From Pseudomonadota bacterium (lineage in GTDB: Bacteria > Pseudomonadota > Gammaproteobacteria > Burkholderiales > SCOH01): a stretch of DNA of 19,399 nucleotides. Below the pieces are notes generated by a model, which made no database searches, was not told the origin of the DNA, and was given only the letters and a program-made list of their open reading frames with translations. The stretch covers positions 1-19,399 of the forward strand of contig JAUPTR010000287.1 in assembly GCA_030917985.1 (NCBI GenBank), in the 5' to 3' direction. This document shows, one piece after another, positions 5,997 to 14,200 of the stretch. The position numbers were made by a program, and so were the translations under genes. The number at the start of each line of letters is the position of its first letter. Within the stretch, counting starts at the first letter, position 1.

Positions 5997-7970
5997 ATGT
6001 CGCTGTTGCCGCATCAACTTGAATTGCTTGCCCCTGCCAAAACGGCCGAAATCGGTCGTGAGGCGATTTTGCATGGGGCGGATGCGGTGTATATCGGCGG
6101 GCCGTCGTTTGGGGCGCGGCATAATGCCTGTAATGAGGTGAGCGAGATCGCCAGACTGGTGGCGTTTGCCCACCGCTTTCATTCGCGCATTTTCGTCACG
6201 TTGAATACGATTCTGCATGATGCCGAGCTGGAGCCGGCGCGGGCCTTGATTCACCAGTTGTACGATGCCGGTGTGGACGCGTTGATCGTGCAGGATATGG
6301 GCATTCTCGAACTCGATATTCCGCCGATCCAGCTACACGCCAGCACCCAGTGTGATATCCGCAGTGTCGAGAAGGCAAAGTTTCTGGCGGATGTCGGTTT
6401 TTCGCAGATCGTGCTGGCGCGCGAGCTGACTATTGAGCAGATTGGCGCGATCCACCAGGCGGTTGGCGACAGCGCCACCATCGAACATTTCATTCACGGC
6501 GCCTTGTGTGTGGCCTATTCCGGCCAGTGCAATATCAGCCATGCGCAAACGGGCCGCAGTGCCAATCGCGGTGATTGCTCGCAGGCGTGTCGTCTGCCGT
6601 ATACGCTGACCGATGCCAAGGGCCGGGTGGTGGCGTTTGAGAAGCACCTGCTGTCGATGAAGGACAACGACCAGAGCGCGAATATGGAAGCGCTGATCGA
6701 CGCCGGGGTGCGTTCGTTCAAGATCGAGGGGCGCTACAAGGAAATGGGCTATGTGAAAAACATCACTGCCCATTACCGGCTGTTGCTGGACCAGATTCTG
6801 GAGCGCCGGCCTGAATTTACCCCGGCCGCCAGCGGCCATAGCCAGATCCTGTTTACACCCAATCCGGACAAGAGTTTCCACCGCGGCCACACCGAATATT
6901 GTGCCCACGACCGCAGCGAAAACGTCGGCTCCTTTGATTCGCCGTCGTTTGTTGGCGTTGGCCTGGGCCGGGTGACGCAACTGGGGCCAAACTGGTTTGA
7001 GCTGGAGGCGTTTGAGCCGATGGCCAATGGTGATGGCCTGAATTACATGAAAAAGCGCGAAGTGCTGGGCCTGCAGGCCAACACCGTCGAGCGCATCGGC
7101 AAAGGCGCCGAGGGCGACATCTGGCGCGTGTTTCCCAATGAGCCGATGGCGACGCTGGAAGGCCTGAAAGTGGGCATCGCCATCAGCCGCAACCGTGATC
7201 ATGCCTGGGAACAGGCGCTGACGCGCAAATCCGCCGAGCGTTTTGTCGATGTCTGGCTCAAGTTGCAGGACAACGAACAGGGCCTGCTGCTGACGGCAAC
7301 CGACAGTGATGGCTGCAGCGCCAGCGCGCAACTGGGGATGCCGCTGGAGCCGGCGCAGAACCGCGACAAGGCAGAAGCCACGCTGCGCGACAATCTGGCC
7401 AAACTCGGCAACACCCTATTCAAGGCGGTGGATGTGAGCCTGCAGTTGCAACAGCCGTGGTTTGTGCCTGCATCCAGCATCAACGCGCTGCGGCGTGAGG
7501 TGATCGAAAAGCTGGAAGCGACACGTATCGCCGCCTGGCAACGGCCCGAGCGCAAGGCGCCGGTCGAGCCGCCAGCGCTATATCCGGAACAATCGTTGAG
7601 TTATCTGGCCAACGTCTACAACGCCAAGGCGCGTCAGTTTTACGAAAAACACGGGGTAAAACTGATTGCCGCCGCCTACGAGGCGCACGAAGAAGCCGGC
7701 GAAGTCAGCCTGATGATTACCAAACATTGCCTGCGTTTTTCGTTCAACCTGTGCCCGAAACAGGCCAAGGGTGTGAAAGGCGTGCAGGGGCAGGTGAAAG
7801 CCGAGCCGATGACGCTGATCAACGGCGACGAAAAGCTGACCTTGCGTTTTGACTGCAAACCGTGCGAGATGCACGTGGTCGGCAAGATGAAAAAACACAT
7901 TTTCAACGCCCCGCCGCCGTCGAGTGTGCCGGTGGCGCCGTTGACCTTTCACCGCAAGCGCCCTGACTGA
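5997..7970 (+). CDS. rlhA: 23S rRNA 5-hydroxycytidine C2501 synthase RlhA (peptidase U32 family, YdcP)
   Basis: RlhA is needed to hydroxylate C2501 in the peptidyl-transferase centre of 23S rRNA. It belongs to the U32 family, whose bacterial RNA-modifying members depend on an iron-sulfur cluster and prephenate. The product is 657 residues, about the same as E. coli YdcP, and the two align almost end to end from memory. Marks include AILHGADAVYIGGPSFGARHN near the N-terminus, the cysteine group Cys171, Cys178, Cys194 and Cys198 in CVAYSGQC and RGDCSQACRLPY, the U32 signature around FKIEGRYKEMGYVKNIT, and a C-terminal segment with FSFNLCPKQAKG and DCKPCEMHVVGKMKKHI. The first ATG in frame is at 5997 and gives the expected N-terminus, although no strong Shine-Dalgarno precedes it. 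The next gene starts 56 bases downstream with no terminator between, so read-through is possible. Confidence 0.96.
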   Translation: MSLLPHQLELLAPAKTAEIGREAILHGADAVYIGGPSFGARHNACNEVSEIARLVAFAHRFHSRIFVTLNTILHDAELEPARALIHQLYDAGVDALIVQDMGILELDIPPIQLHASTQCDIRSVEKAKFLADVGFSQIVLARELTIEQIGAIHQAVGDSATIEHFIHGALCVAYSGQCNISHAQTGRSANRGDCSQACRLPYTLTDAKGRVVAFEKHLLSMKDNDQSANMEALIDAGVRSFKIEGRYKEMGYVKNITAHYRLLLDQILERRPEFTPAASGHSQILFTPNPDKSFHRGHTEYCAHDRSENVGSFDSPSFVGVGLGRVTQLGPNWFELEAFEPMANGDGLNYMKKREVLGLQANTVERIGKGAEGDIWRVFPNEPMATLEGLKVGIAISRNRDHAWEQALTRKSAERFVDVWLKLQDNEQGLLLTATDSDGCSASAQLGMPLEPAQNRDKAEATLRDNLAKLGNTLFKAVDVSLQLQQPWFVPASSINALRREVIEKLEATRIAAWQRPERKAPVEPPALYPEQSLSYLANVYNAKARQFYEKHGVKLIAAAYEAHEEAGEVSLMITKHCLRFSFNLCPKQAKGVKGVQGQVKAEPMTLINGDEKLTLRFDCKPCEMHVVGKMKKHIFNAPPPSSVPVAPLTFHRKRPD

Positions 7971-8015
7971 GTCGCTACACCTGTACGTTATTGAATAGCC
8001 ACCATGCCGCCAACC

Positions 8016-8019
8016 GGAG
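8016..8019 (+). promoter_or_regulatory. Ribosome binding site of the SEC-C/TPR gene (GGAG)
   Basis: GGAG lies 7 bases before the ATG at 8027. It favours that start over the in-frame TTG at 7991, which has no comparable site. Confidence 0.7.
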
Positions 8020-8026
8020 CCGCAGT

Positions 8027-9874
8027 ATGAACGATTTGCCCGAGATGTCCCCCGAAACCGAACAACAGTTGCAACACTTGCTGGAGCTGGCCGCTGGCGT
8101 CGCCATGCAGGAAGGCCGCTTCGAGCCGTTTGCCGAGTGGCTGCTGCATCATCTGACCTACGATGCGCCGGATTTGCTGCCCGGACAGGCATCTCCCTCC
8201 GAGCGGCAACAACTGTCCAGCCTGGTCGCCCGCCAGATCTGGAATGCCACCCCCTTGCCGCAAAACCAGTTCCGCCCGTTGCCGTTGCCCAAGCCGCAAC
8301 GCAACGACCCTTGCCCGTGTGGTTCGGGGCGCAAGTTCAAACAGTGTTGTGCCGAGCTGGAAAACGCCATTCCGGCGATGCCGGTGGAATCGATGTTGCT
8401 GCACGTGCTGGCACGCCTGACCCTGAAACAACTGGCTAATCTGCCGCTGAAACATCTATCGCTGGAGGCATTGGCTGAAATTGCCGAGCATTGGATCGAG
8501 CAGGGTGATGCCAAGCGGGCGGTGACAATGCTGGAGCCGGTTTTTGTTGATATCAGCCAGCTCGACGAGCGCGCCGAATGGGCGTTCGACATGCTGGCCG
8601 ATGCCTATATGGACCTCGACAAGCCGAAAAAACGCGTCCAGCTGGTAGAAAAATTGATGGCGGCGCCCAACCTCTGGCTGCGTTCGGCGGCAATGCACCG
8701 CCGCGCCACCATGTATGCCGACGATAGCGATTTCGCCGCCGCCTGGCAGGTGTTCAAAGAGGCACAACGGCTGCAGCCGGATAACGTATCGCTGGCGCAT
8801 CTGGAAGTGCTGCTGCTGATCTGCGAAAACCGCCGCGAAGAAGCCGAATCGCGCGCCACTTTCTGGGTGGCGCGACTAAAGCGGATGGGCGGTTACGATG
8901 ACCTGATCAACCAGCTGCAACGCATGATCGCCAGTTACGACGCGATTCAGCACGAACTGTCGCCGCAGCCGCCGGTGGAGCTGAATCAGCTGAAAACCCT
9001 GCTGGCAGAGGCGCCGCCGGTGACAAGCCTGTATACGCTGCAAGCAGCAGATGACGATGCCGGTGAGCTGACGCCAAGCGCGACACTGGCACAGCTGGAA
9101 ACCACCTGGGGCCAGCGCTTTTTTGGCGAAGAAAAGTTTGGTGTTGATCCGGAAGAAGCGCTGTTTGACGCGCTGAACCACGCCGATGAATGGCTCGGCT
9201 GGCTGCAGGCCAACCCCGCTGCATTGTTGAGCTTTACCATTCTGGAGCAACTGGCGGATGTCGGTATGCTGCTGGCGGGTGAAGACGAAAGCTGGCTGGC
9301 CGACTTCATGGCGCCGCTGTCGGCACGTTGTGAAGCGCTGCTGCGTGTGGTGCTGGCAGCCAATCAGGCGGAGCACCATACCCTGCTGTGGGGGCATCTG
9401 AATAACCGCCCGGCACTGCGTGCCTTGCAGAATCGCGCCTGGTTGCTGGTGGAGCAGGGTGCCGGGCTGAATCAGGCAACATCGCTGCTGGAATGGTTGC
9501 TGCAACTTAATCCGGGCGATAATCAGGGCGCACGTTTCATGCTGGCCAGGTTGTATCTGGGCCAGGGTGAGTCGCAAAAGCTGCTGGAACTGATCGAGCG
9601 CAGCCAGGACGATGGTGCGGAAATGATGTATCACCGTGCGCTGGCGCTGGTGTTGCTGCAGCGCGAAAAAGAGGCAGAAAATACGCTGCAGGCTGCGGCC
9701 ATGGCGTGGCCGGAGGTGCTGAAGTTTTTGCTGGCCGACAAGGTGCGCAAGCCGAAAATCGATGAATTCGGCGTCACCCCCGGCGGCAAGGATGAGGCGT
9801 GGTTGTACCGCGACAGTTTTCTGCCATTCTGGAAACAATCAGGTGCGCTGGCGCTGGCTGCCCGTCTGACTTGA
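8027..9874 (+). CDS. SEC-C motif protein with TPR-like repeats
   Basis: This 615-residue cytoplasmic protein has a SEC-C zinc motif at residues 92-108 (RNDPCPCGSGRKFKQCC, ligands Cys96, Cys98, Cys107 and Cys108). The motif is known from the SecA C-terminus, where it contacts SecB and ribosomes, and from many stand-alone proteins of unknown role. Helical TPR-like blocks follow at about 148-290 and 472-560, suggesting a scaffold. No enzymatic motif is visible, and there is no signal peptide or membrane segment. The start at 8027 is set by GGAG 7 bases upstream; an in-frame TTG at 7991 would add 12 residues without good support. The stop is 10 bases before the GGDEF gene, so the two are probably co-transcribed. 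That pairing hints that the protein serves cyclic-di-GMP signalling, but this is inference only. The SEC-C call is firm; the function is unknown. Confidence 0.9.
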   Translation: MNDLPEMSPETEQQLQHLLELAAGVAMQEGRFEPFAEWLLHHLTYDAPDLLPGQASPSERQQLSSLVARQIWNATPLPQNQFRPLPLPKPQRNDPCPCGSGRKFKQCCAELENAIPAMPVESMLLHVLARLTLKQLANLPLKHLSLEALAEIAEHWIEQGDAKRAVTMLEPVFVDISQLDERAEWAFDMLADAYMDLDKPKKRVQLVEKLMAAPNLWLRSAAMHRRATMYADDSDFAAAWQVFKEAQRLQPDNVSLAHLEVLLLICENRREEAESRATFWVARLKRMGGYDDLINQLQRMIASYDAIQHELSPQPPVELNQLKTLLAEAPPVTSLYTLQAADDDAGELTPSATLAQLETTWGQRFFGEEKFGVDPEEALFDALNHADEWLGWLQANPAALLSFTILEQLADVGMLLAGEDESWLADFMAPLSARCEALLRVVLAANQAEHHTLLWGHLNNRPALRALQNRAWLLVEQGAGLNQATSLLEWLLQLNPGDNQGARFMLARLYLGQGESQKLLELIERSQDDGAEMMYHRALALVLLQREKEAENTLQAAAMAWPEVLKFLLADKVRKPKIDEFGVTPGGKDEAWLYRDSFLPFWKQSGALALAARLT

Positions 9875-9884
9875 AAAGGCGTTT

Positions 9885-10928
9885 ATGCGCATTACCGCCA
9901 AAGCCATGCTGGATATTGTGCTCAACCTCACCCGCTTGCGTGATCGTGATGCGCTGGAGCTTGGGCTGGCGGCCGGGCTATACGGGCTGGTGCGGCCGCA
10001 GCGTTTGAGTGGCTGGCGTGTTGTTGAGCAGCAGGGTGAAAAACATCTGGCGCAGTGCCTGCAGTTTGACGAAGAATCGCAGCTGCATGTGCCGGAAATC
10101 CAGCTCGACATGGACCAGATGCAGCCATTGCAGCACTGGCCTGCTGCCTGGCGCGAGGTGTGCGAAAGCGGCCTGCCGCAGTGTATTGGCGATGGGCAGG
10201 ACGATACGCTGTTGCTGCCGGTGTGTTTGCCGCACCCGATTCTGCTGATCCAGTTGCACGGCGTGGCGGCGGCGACACAGCAGGCTATACCCGAGTTGCA
10301 AGGCTTGCTGCAGGTATACGCCAATCACCTGCGCATGCTGGATTATGCGGAAAAAGACACGCTCACCGGCCTGCTTAACCGCAAGACGTTTGAAACCCAC
10401 TTCAACAAGCTGCTGGCACTGGAATCGATTTCCGACGAAAAGAACCAGCGTTTCCATCAGCGCAAACGCCATGATGGCGCTGCTCTGTGGCTGGCAGAAA
10501 TCGACATCGATTTTTTCAAGTCGATCAACGATCGCTTTGGTCATTTGTATGGCGACGAAGTGCTGCTGCTACTGTCAGGCATACTCAAGCGCCAGCTGCG
10601 GCTGCAGGACAATCTTTACCGCTTTGGCGGTGAGGAGTTTGTGGTGGTGCTCAGCCCCACCCCGGATGACGATGCGCAACGGGTTTTCGAGCGTTTGCGA
10701 CAAGCGGTGCAAGAGCATGTGTTTCCACAGGTGGGCAAGGTGACGGTCAGCATCGGCTATACCCGAATCCAGGCCGGCGCCGATGCCAGCACCGTGCTCG
10801 GCGCAGCCGACGGGGCGCTCTATTACGCCAAACAGCATGGCCGCAACCAGTGCTGCAACTACGCCACGCTGCTGCAGCAACATCTCACGCCGGAAAAACA
10901 CCAGGGCAACGATGCCGAACTGTTCTGA
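9885..10928 (+). CDS. GGDEF-domain diguanylate cyclase with unassigned N-terminal domain
   Basis: The GGDEF domain condenses two GTP to cyclic-di-GMP. In this 347-residue protein the domain spans about 155-325, starting with DTLTGLLNRKTFE. The active-site motif is GGEEF (248-252), a functional variant of GGDEF. An intact inhibitory I-site, RLQD at 239-242, stands exactly five residues before it, so product inhibition is expected. The metal-binding region reads AEIDIDFFKSINDRFGH. Residues 1-150 hold no membrane segment; their pattern of helices and strands could be a degenerate GAF- or PAS-like sensor, but I cannot name it. The ATG at 9885 has AAGG about five bases upstream and follows the SEC-C stop by 10 bases. 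The 3' end overlaps the YkgJ-family gene by 17 bases. Catalytic activity is likely; the input signal is unknown. Confidence 0.93.
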   Translation: MRITAKAMLDIVLNLTRLRDRDALELGLAAGLYGLVRPQRLSGWRVVEQQGEKHLAQCLQFDEESQLHVPEIQLDMDQMQPLQHWPAAWREVCESGLPQCIGDGQDDTLLLPVCLPHPILLIQLHGVAAATQQAIPELQGLLQVYANHLRMLDYAEKDTLTGLLNRKTFETHFNKLLALESISDEKNQRFHQRKRHDGAALWLAEIDIDFFKSINDRFGHLYGDEVLLLLSGILKRQLRLQDNLYRFGGEEFVVVLSPTPDDDAQRVFERLRQAVQEHVFPQVGKVTVSIGYTRIQAGADASTVLGAADGALYYAKQHGRNQCCNYATLLQQHLTPEKHQGNDAELF

Positions 10929-11190
10929 GCCGCTGGCCTGCCGCAGCGGCTGTGGCGCCTGCTGTATTGCGCCGTCGATCACCAGCCCGCTGCCGGGCAT
11001 GCCGCAGGGCAAGCCGGCAGGTGTGCCGTGTATCAATCTGGATGCCGAACTGCGTTGCAAGCTGTTTGGCCGGCCGGAACGGCCGGGTTTTTGCGGGGGA
11101 TTGCAGCCATCGCAGGAGATGTGCGGCGAGACGCGCGAGCAGGCCTTGACCTGGCTTGCCCATCTGGAAATCACCACCCGACCTATGTAA
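10912..11190 (+). CDS. YkgJ-family cysteine cluster protein
   Basis: This is a 92-residue protein of the CxxCxxCC/YkgJ family, thought to bind zinc or an iron-sulfur cluster; no reaction is established. The N-terminal cluster CRSGCGACC gives Cys10, Cys14, Cys17 and Cys18. More cysteines follow at 40, 49, 61 and 71, in the conserved settings GKPAGVPC, CKLFGRPERPGFC and PSQEMCG. Small proteobacterial relatives of similar length share this layout. The ATG at 10912 lies inside the end of the GGDEF gene, with AGGG a few bases upstream, so translation is probably coupled to the upstream gene. The open frame extends back to 10783, but that part is the shifted shadow of the GGDEF domain. It is the last gene of the run; a pair of REP-like repeats follows directly. 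Confidence 0.88.
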   Translation: MPNCSEPLACRSGCGACCIAPSITSPLPGMPQGKPAGVPCINLDAELRCKLFGRPERPGFCGGLQPSQEMCGETREQALTWLAHLEITTRPM

Positions 11191-11195
11191 TGCCA

Positions 11196-11228
11196 GGCTG
11201 CAGGCCGCTCTGATACTGGCTTGCAGGC
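11196..11228. repeat. REP-like repeat, copy D (inverted orientation)
   Basis: The reverse complement of this stretch matches copy B in 25 of 33 bases by eye. It begins 6 bases after the stop of the YkgJ-family gene and forms a head-to-head pair with the following repeat. Confidence 0.7.
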
Positions 11229-11241
11229 CGGCCTGCAAGCC
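11218..11241. repeat. Perfect 24-bp palindrome at the centre of the D/E repeat pair
   Basis: GGCTTGCAGGCCGGCCTGCAAGCC equals its own reverse complement over 24 bases. It is made by the facing GGCTTGCAGGC and GCCTGCAAGCC arms of copies D and E. It lies between convergent genes ending at 11190 and 11258. Confidence 0.85.
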
Positions 11242-11263
11242 AATGGCAGCGTGCTGTTCAGGC
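11231..11263. repeat. REP-like repeat, copy E (degenerate 3' half)
   Basis: The first 14 bases (GCCTGCAAGCCAAT) equal copy C at 1185; the second half has diverged (24 of 33 by eye overall). It overlaps the last 6 bases of the minus-strand sensor gene, including its stop codon. Confidence 0.6.
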
Positions 11264-14200
11264 TGGGTCGGTGGTGGCGGCCGGGGGCAGACGGGTTGCC
11301 AGCCAGGCCGGCACATCGGCAGCCGGCATCGGTGCTGCAAACAGGCTTCCCTGTGCCTGGCTGCAGCCTTCGGCCAGCAGGAAATCGCGCTGGCTGGCGG
11401 TTTCCAGCCCTTCGGCAACCACGGTCAGCCCCAGGCTGTGCCCCATGGCAATCACGGCACGGCAGATGGCCGCATCGTCAGGATCGGTGAGCAGGTTGCG
11501 CACAAACGAGCGGTCGATCTTTACCTGATCCAGCGGCAATTTCTTCAGATAGGCCAGCGATGAATAGCCGGTGCCGAAATCATCCAGCGCAAAGCGCACC
11601 CCCATGCCCTGCAAGGCGCGCATTTTGACTACTGCATCGTTGATATTGGCCAGCAGCGCGGTTTCGGTCAGCTCCAGCCGCAGGCGCGCCGGATTGATGC
11701 CGGTATGGCGGATCAGGTTGCGGATTTCGTCGACAAACATGGGCAGGCGGAAGTGTTTGGCGCTGATATTGACGGCAATCGACAGGGATGACAGCTGCGG
11801 GTGGGCTTGCCATGCCTGTAACTGCTGGCAGGCTTGCAGCAGCACCCAGTGGCCAATCGGCAGGATTTGTCCGGTTTCTTCTGCGATGGCGATGAATTCT
11901 GCCGGCATCACCAGCCCGCGCTGCGGGCTGTGCCAGCGGAGCAGCGCTTCCAGGCTGCAGATTTGTCCGGCCATGTCGGTTTGCGGCTGGTAATACAGCG
12001 TGAACTCGTGGTTCTCGATGGCCCGGTAGAGGGCGTTTTCCATGCTGATGCGGGCGTTAACGCCGGCCTGCATGTCCGGATCAAAAAAGCGCAGGGTGTT
12101 GCGCCCGGCAGCCTTGGCTTGATACATCGCCAGATCTGCACGCTTGAGCAGGGTTTCGATGCTGATTTCGTGCCCCTTGAACAGGGCAATGCCAAGGCTG
12201 GGTGTGCTGCGCATATCATGTTTGCCGATGCGGAACGGCGGGTTGAGCGCAGCAATGATGTTGTGTCCGACGGCTTCTGCCTGCGCTGCGGCGTCGTCTG
12301 CAGCCGGATGCAGGCCGGCCAGCATGATCACGAACTCATCACCACCGAGGCGGGCCACGGTGTCGCCTTCGCGCACGCTGCGCAGCAGGCGTTTGGCGAC
12401 TTCTACCAGCAGCAGGTCGCCCAGGTCGTGGCCGAGGGTATCGTTGAGGGTCTTGAAGTTGTCCAGATCGATGAAAATCAGGGCGCCATGCAGCCCGTTG
12501 CGGGCGCTGGTGGCCATGCCCTGCTGCAAGCGGTCAAGCAGCAGGCGCCGGTTTGGCAGTGAGGTCAGCGGGTCGTAGAAGGCCAGATTGCGGATTGCTT
12601 CTTCTGCGGCCTTGTGTTCGCTGATGTCGCGGTATGCGCCTACATAATGACTGATGCGCCCTTCCACATCGCGCACGGCGGTAATGGTCAGCCATTCCGG
12701 GAAAATATCGCCGTTCTTGCGTTTGTTCCAGATTTCGCCCTGCCATTTGCCCGTAGTCAGCAGGCTGGACCACATTTCGCGGTAAAACGCTTCGTCGTGC
12801 TGGCCAGAATTGAGAATCGCCGGTGTCTGGCCGATTGCTTCTTCCTGGCTGTAGCCGGATACATCGCTGAAAGCCTGATTGACGCGCACGATGACACCGG
12901 ATGCATCGGTGACGACCAGGCCATCCTGAATCTGGAATGTGGTGGCGGCAATGCGTAGCTCGTCTTCTGCCTGGCGCCGCTGGCTGATGTCGGCAATCAC
13001 GCCGACCAGGCCGGTTTCCTGGCCTTTGGCATCCACAAACGGCTTGCCGGTGAGGTGCCCCCAGAATTCGCTGCCATCGGCACGCCAGTAACGGCGCTCC
13101 AGATCGACCGACGGAATGCCGCTGGCAAGCAGCGCAAGCATTTTCTTGTGTCCGAGCGCCCGTTCTGACGGGTGGATGTGCGATACGTAGGTGCTGCCAA
13201 TCATGTCTTGCAGCGTGTAGCCAAACATTTCTGCCATGCGCTGATTGGCGTGGGTGATCACCCCGGCCTTGTTGACCAGGAATATTGCTACGCTGGAAGT
13301 GTCGAAAATCTGCTGCAACAAGGCTTCGCGCTCTGCAATTGCCAGCTCTGCCTGTTTGATGGCGGTGATGTCGCTGAACATGGCAAAAGAGCCGGTGAAG
13401 TGGCCCTGATGATCGTGCAAGGCGGTGGCAGATACCAGGCACCAGCATTCGCTGCCATCCTTGCGCCGGAAGCGTCGTTCATAGGGCCCGCTCTGGCCCT
13501 GATTGCGTTTGGCCATCTGGCTGCGGTGTGCCGCCAGGTCTTCCTCGAACATGAAACGTTCAACTTGCCGGCCGAGCATGTCTGCCTCGCTGTAGCCCAG
13601 CATCTGCAACATGGCTGCGTTAACGAAGGTGGTGCGGAACTGGCCGTCCATCGACCAGATGCCTTCGTTGGCCGTTTCAACAATCCGGCGGTAACGTTCT
13701 TCGCTCTCGCGTATGGTTTCGGCTGCACGTTTGCGTTCGGTCACGTCCTCGGCAAAGCCGTGATAGGCAATCTGCCCGTCGGCCTGTGGCTGTGGCGCCG
13801 CACACAGGTATAACCAGCGAATCCGGCCATCGGGCAGCTGCAGGCGTGTTTCGCGCATCAACGGTTGTTGTTGCTGCAGTGACTGGCGGGCAGCCAGGAT
13901 GAAATCATCCCTGTCTTGCGGGTGCAACTGCGCCAGCAAAAGGTGTGGTTGCGCCTGCACCTGATCAACCGGCAGGCCGGACAGCAGGGTGATGGCTGCG
14001 CTGACGTAGCTGAGTGTGGCATTGCCTTCATGGGTTTGCCGGTAACGGAACACCACCAGAGGCAGGGTGTCGGTCAGGCTGCGCAGATCCGCTTCGGCCT
14101 GCTTTTTGGCGGTGATGTTGATCAGCACCCCGGTCAGTCTTTGTGGCGCTCCGTGCTCATTGCATACCACCTGTGCCCGCTCGTGCACCCAGCTCACGCG

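Noticed and set aside
6333..7331. 332-codon minus-strand frame inside rlhA
   Set aside because: It is antisense to a near full-length RlhA match, with no domain of its own.
7971..8026. Terminator or promoter between rlhA and the SEC-C gene
   Set aside because: I found no stem with a T-run and no convincing -35/-10 pair in these 56 bases.
8876..9838. 320-codon minus-strand frame inside the SEC-C/TPR gene
   Set aside because: Gln- and His-rich antisense shadow with no start signals; the plus-strand frame has the SEC-C motif and helical repeats.
11834..12562. 242-codon plus-strand frame opposite the GGDEF/EAL region
   Set aside because: Antisense to two catalytic domains with complete motifs; no independent evidence.
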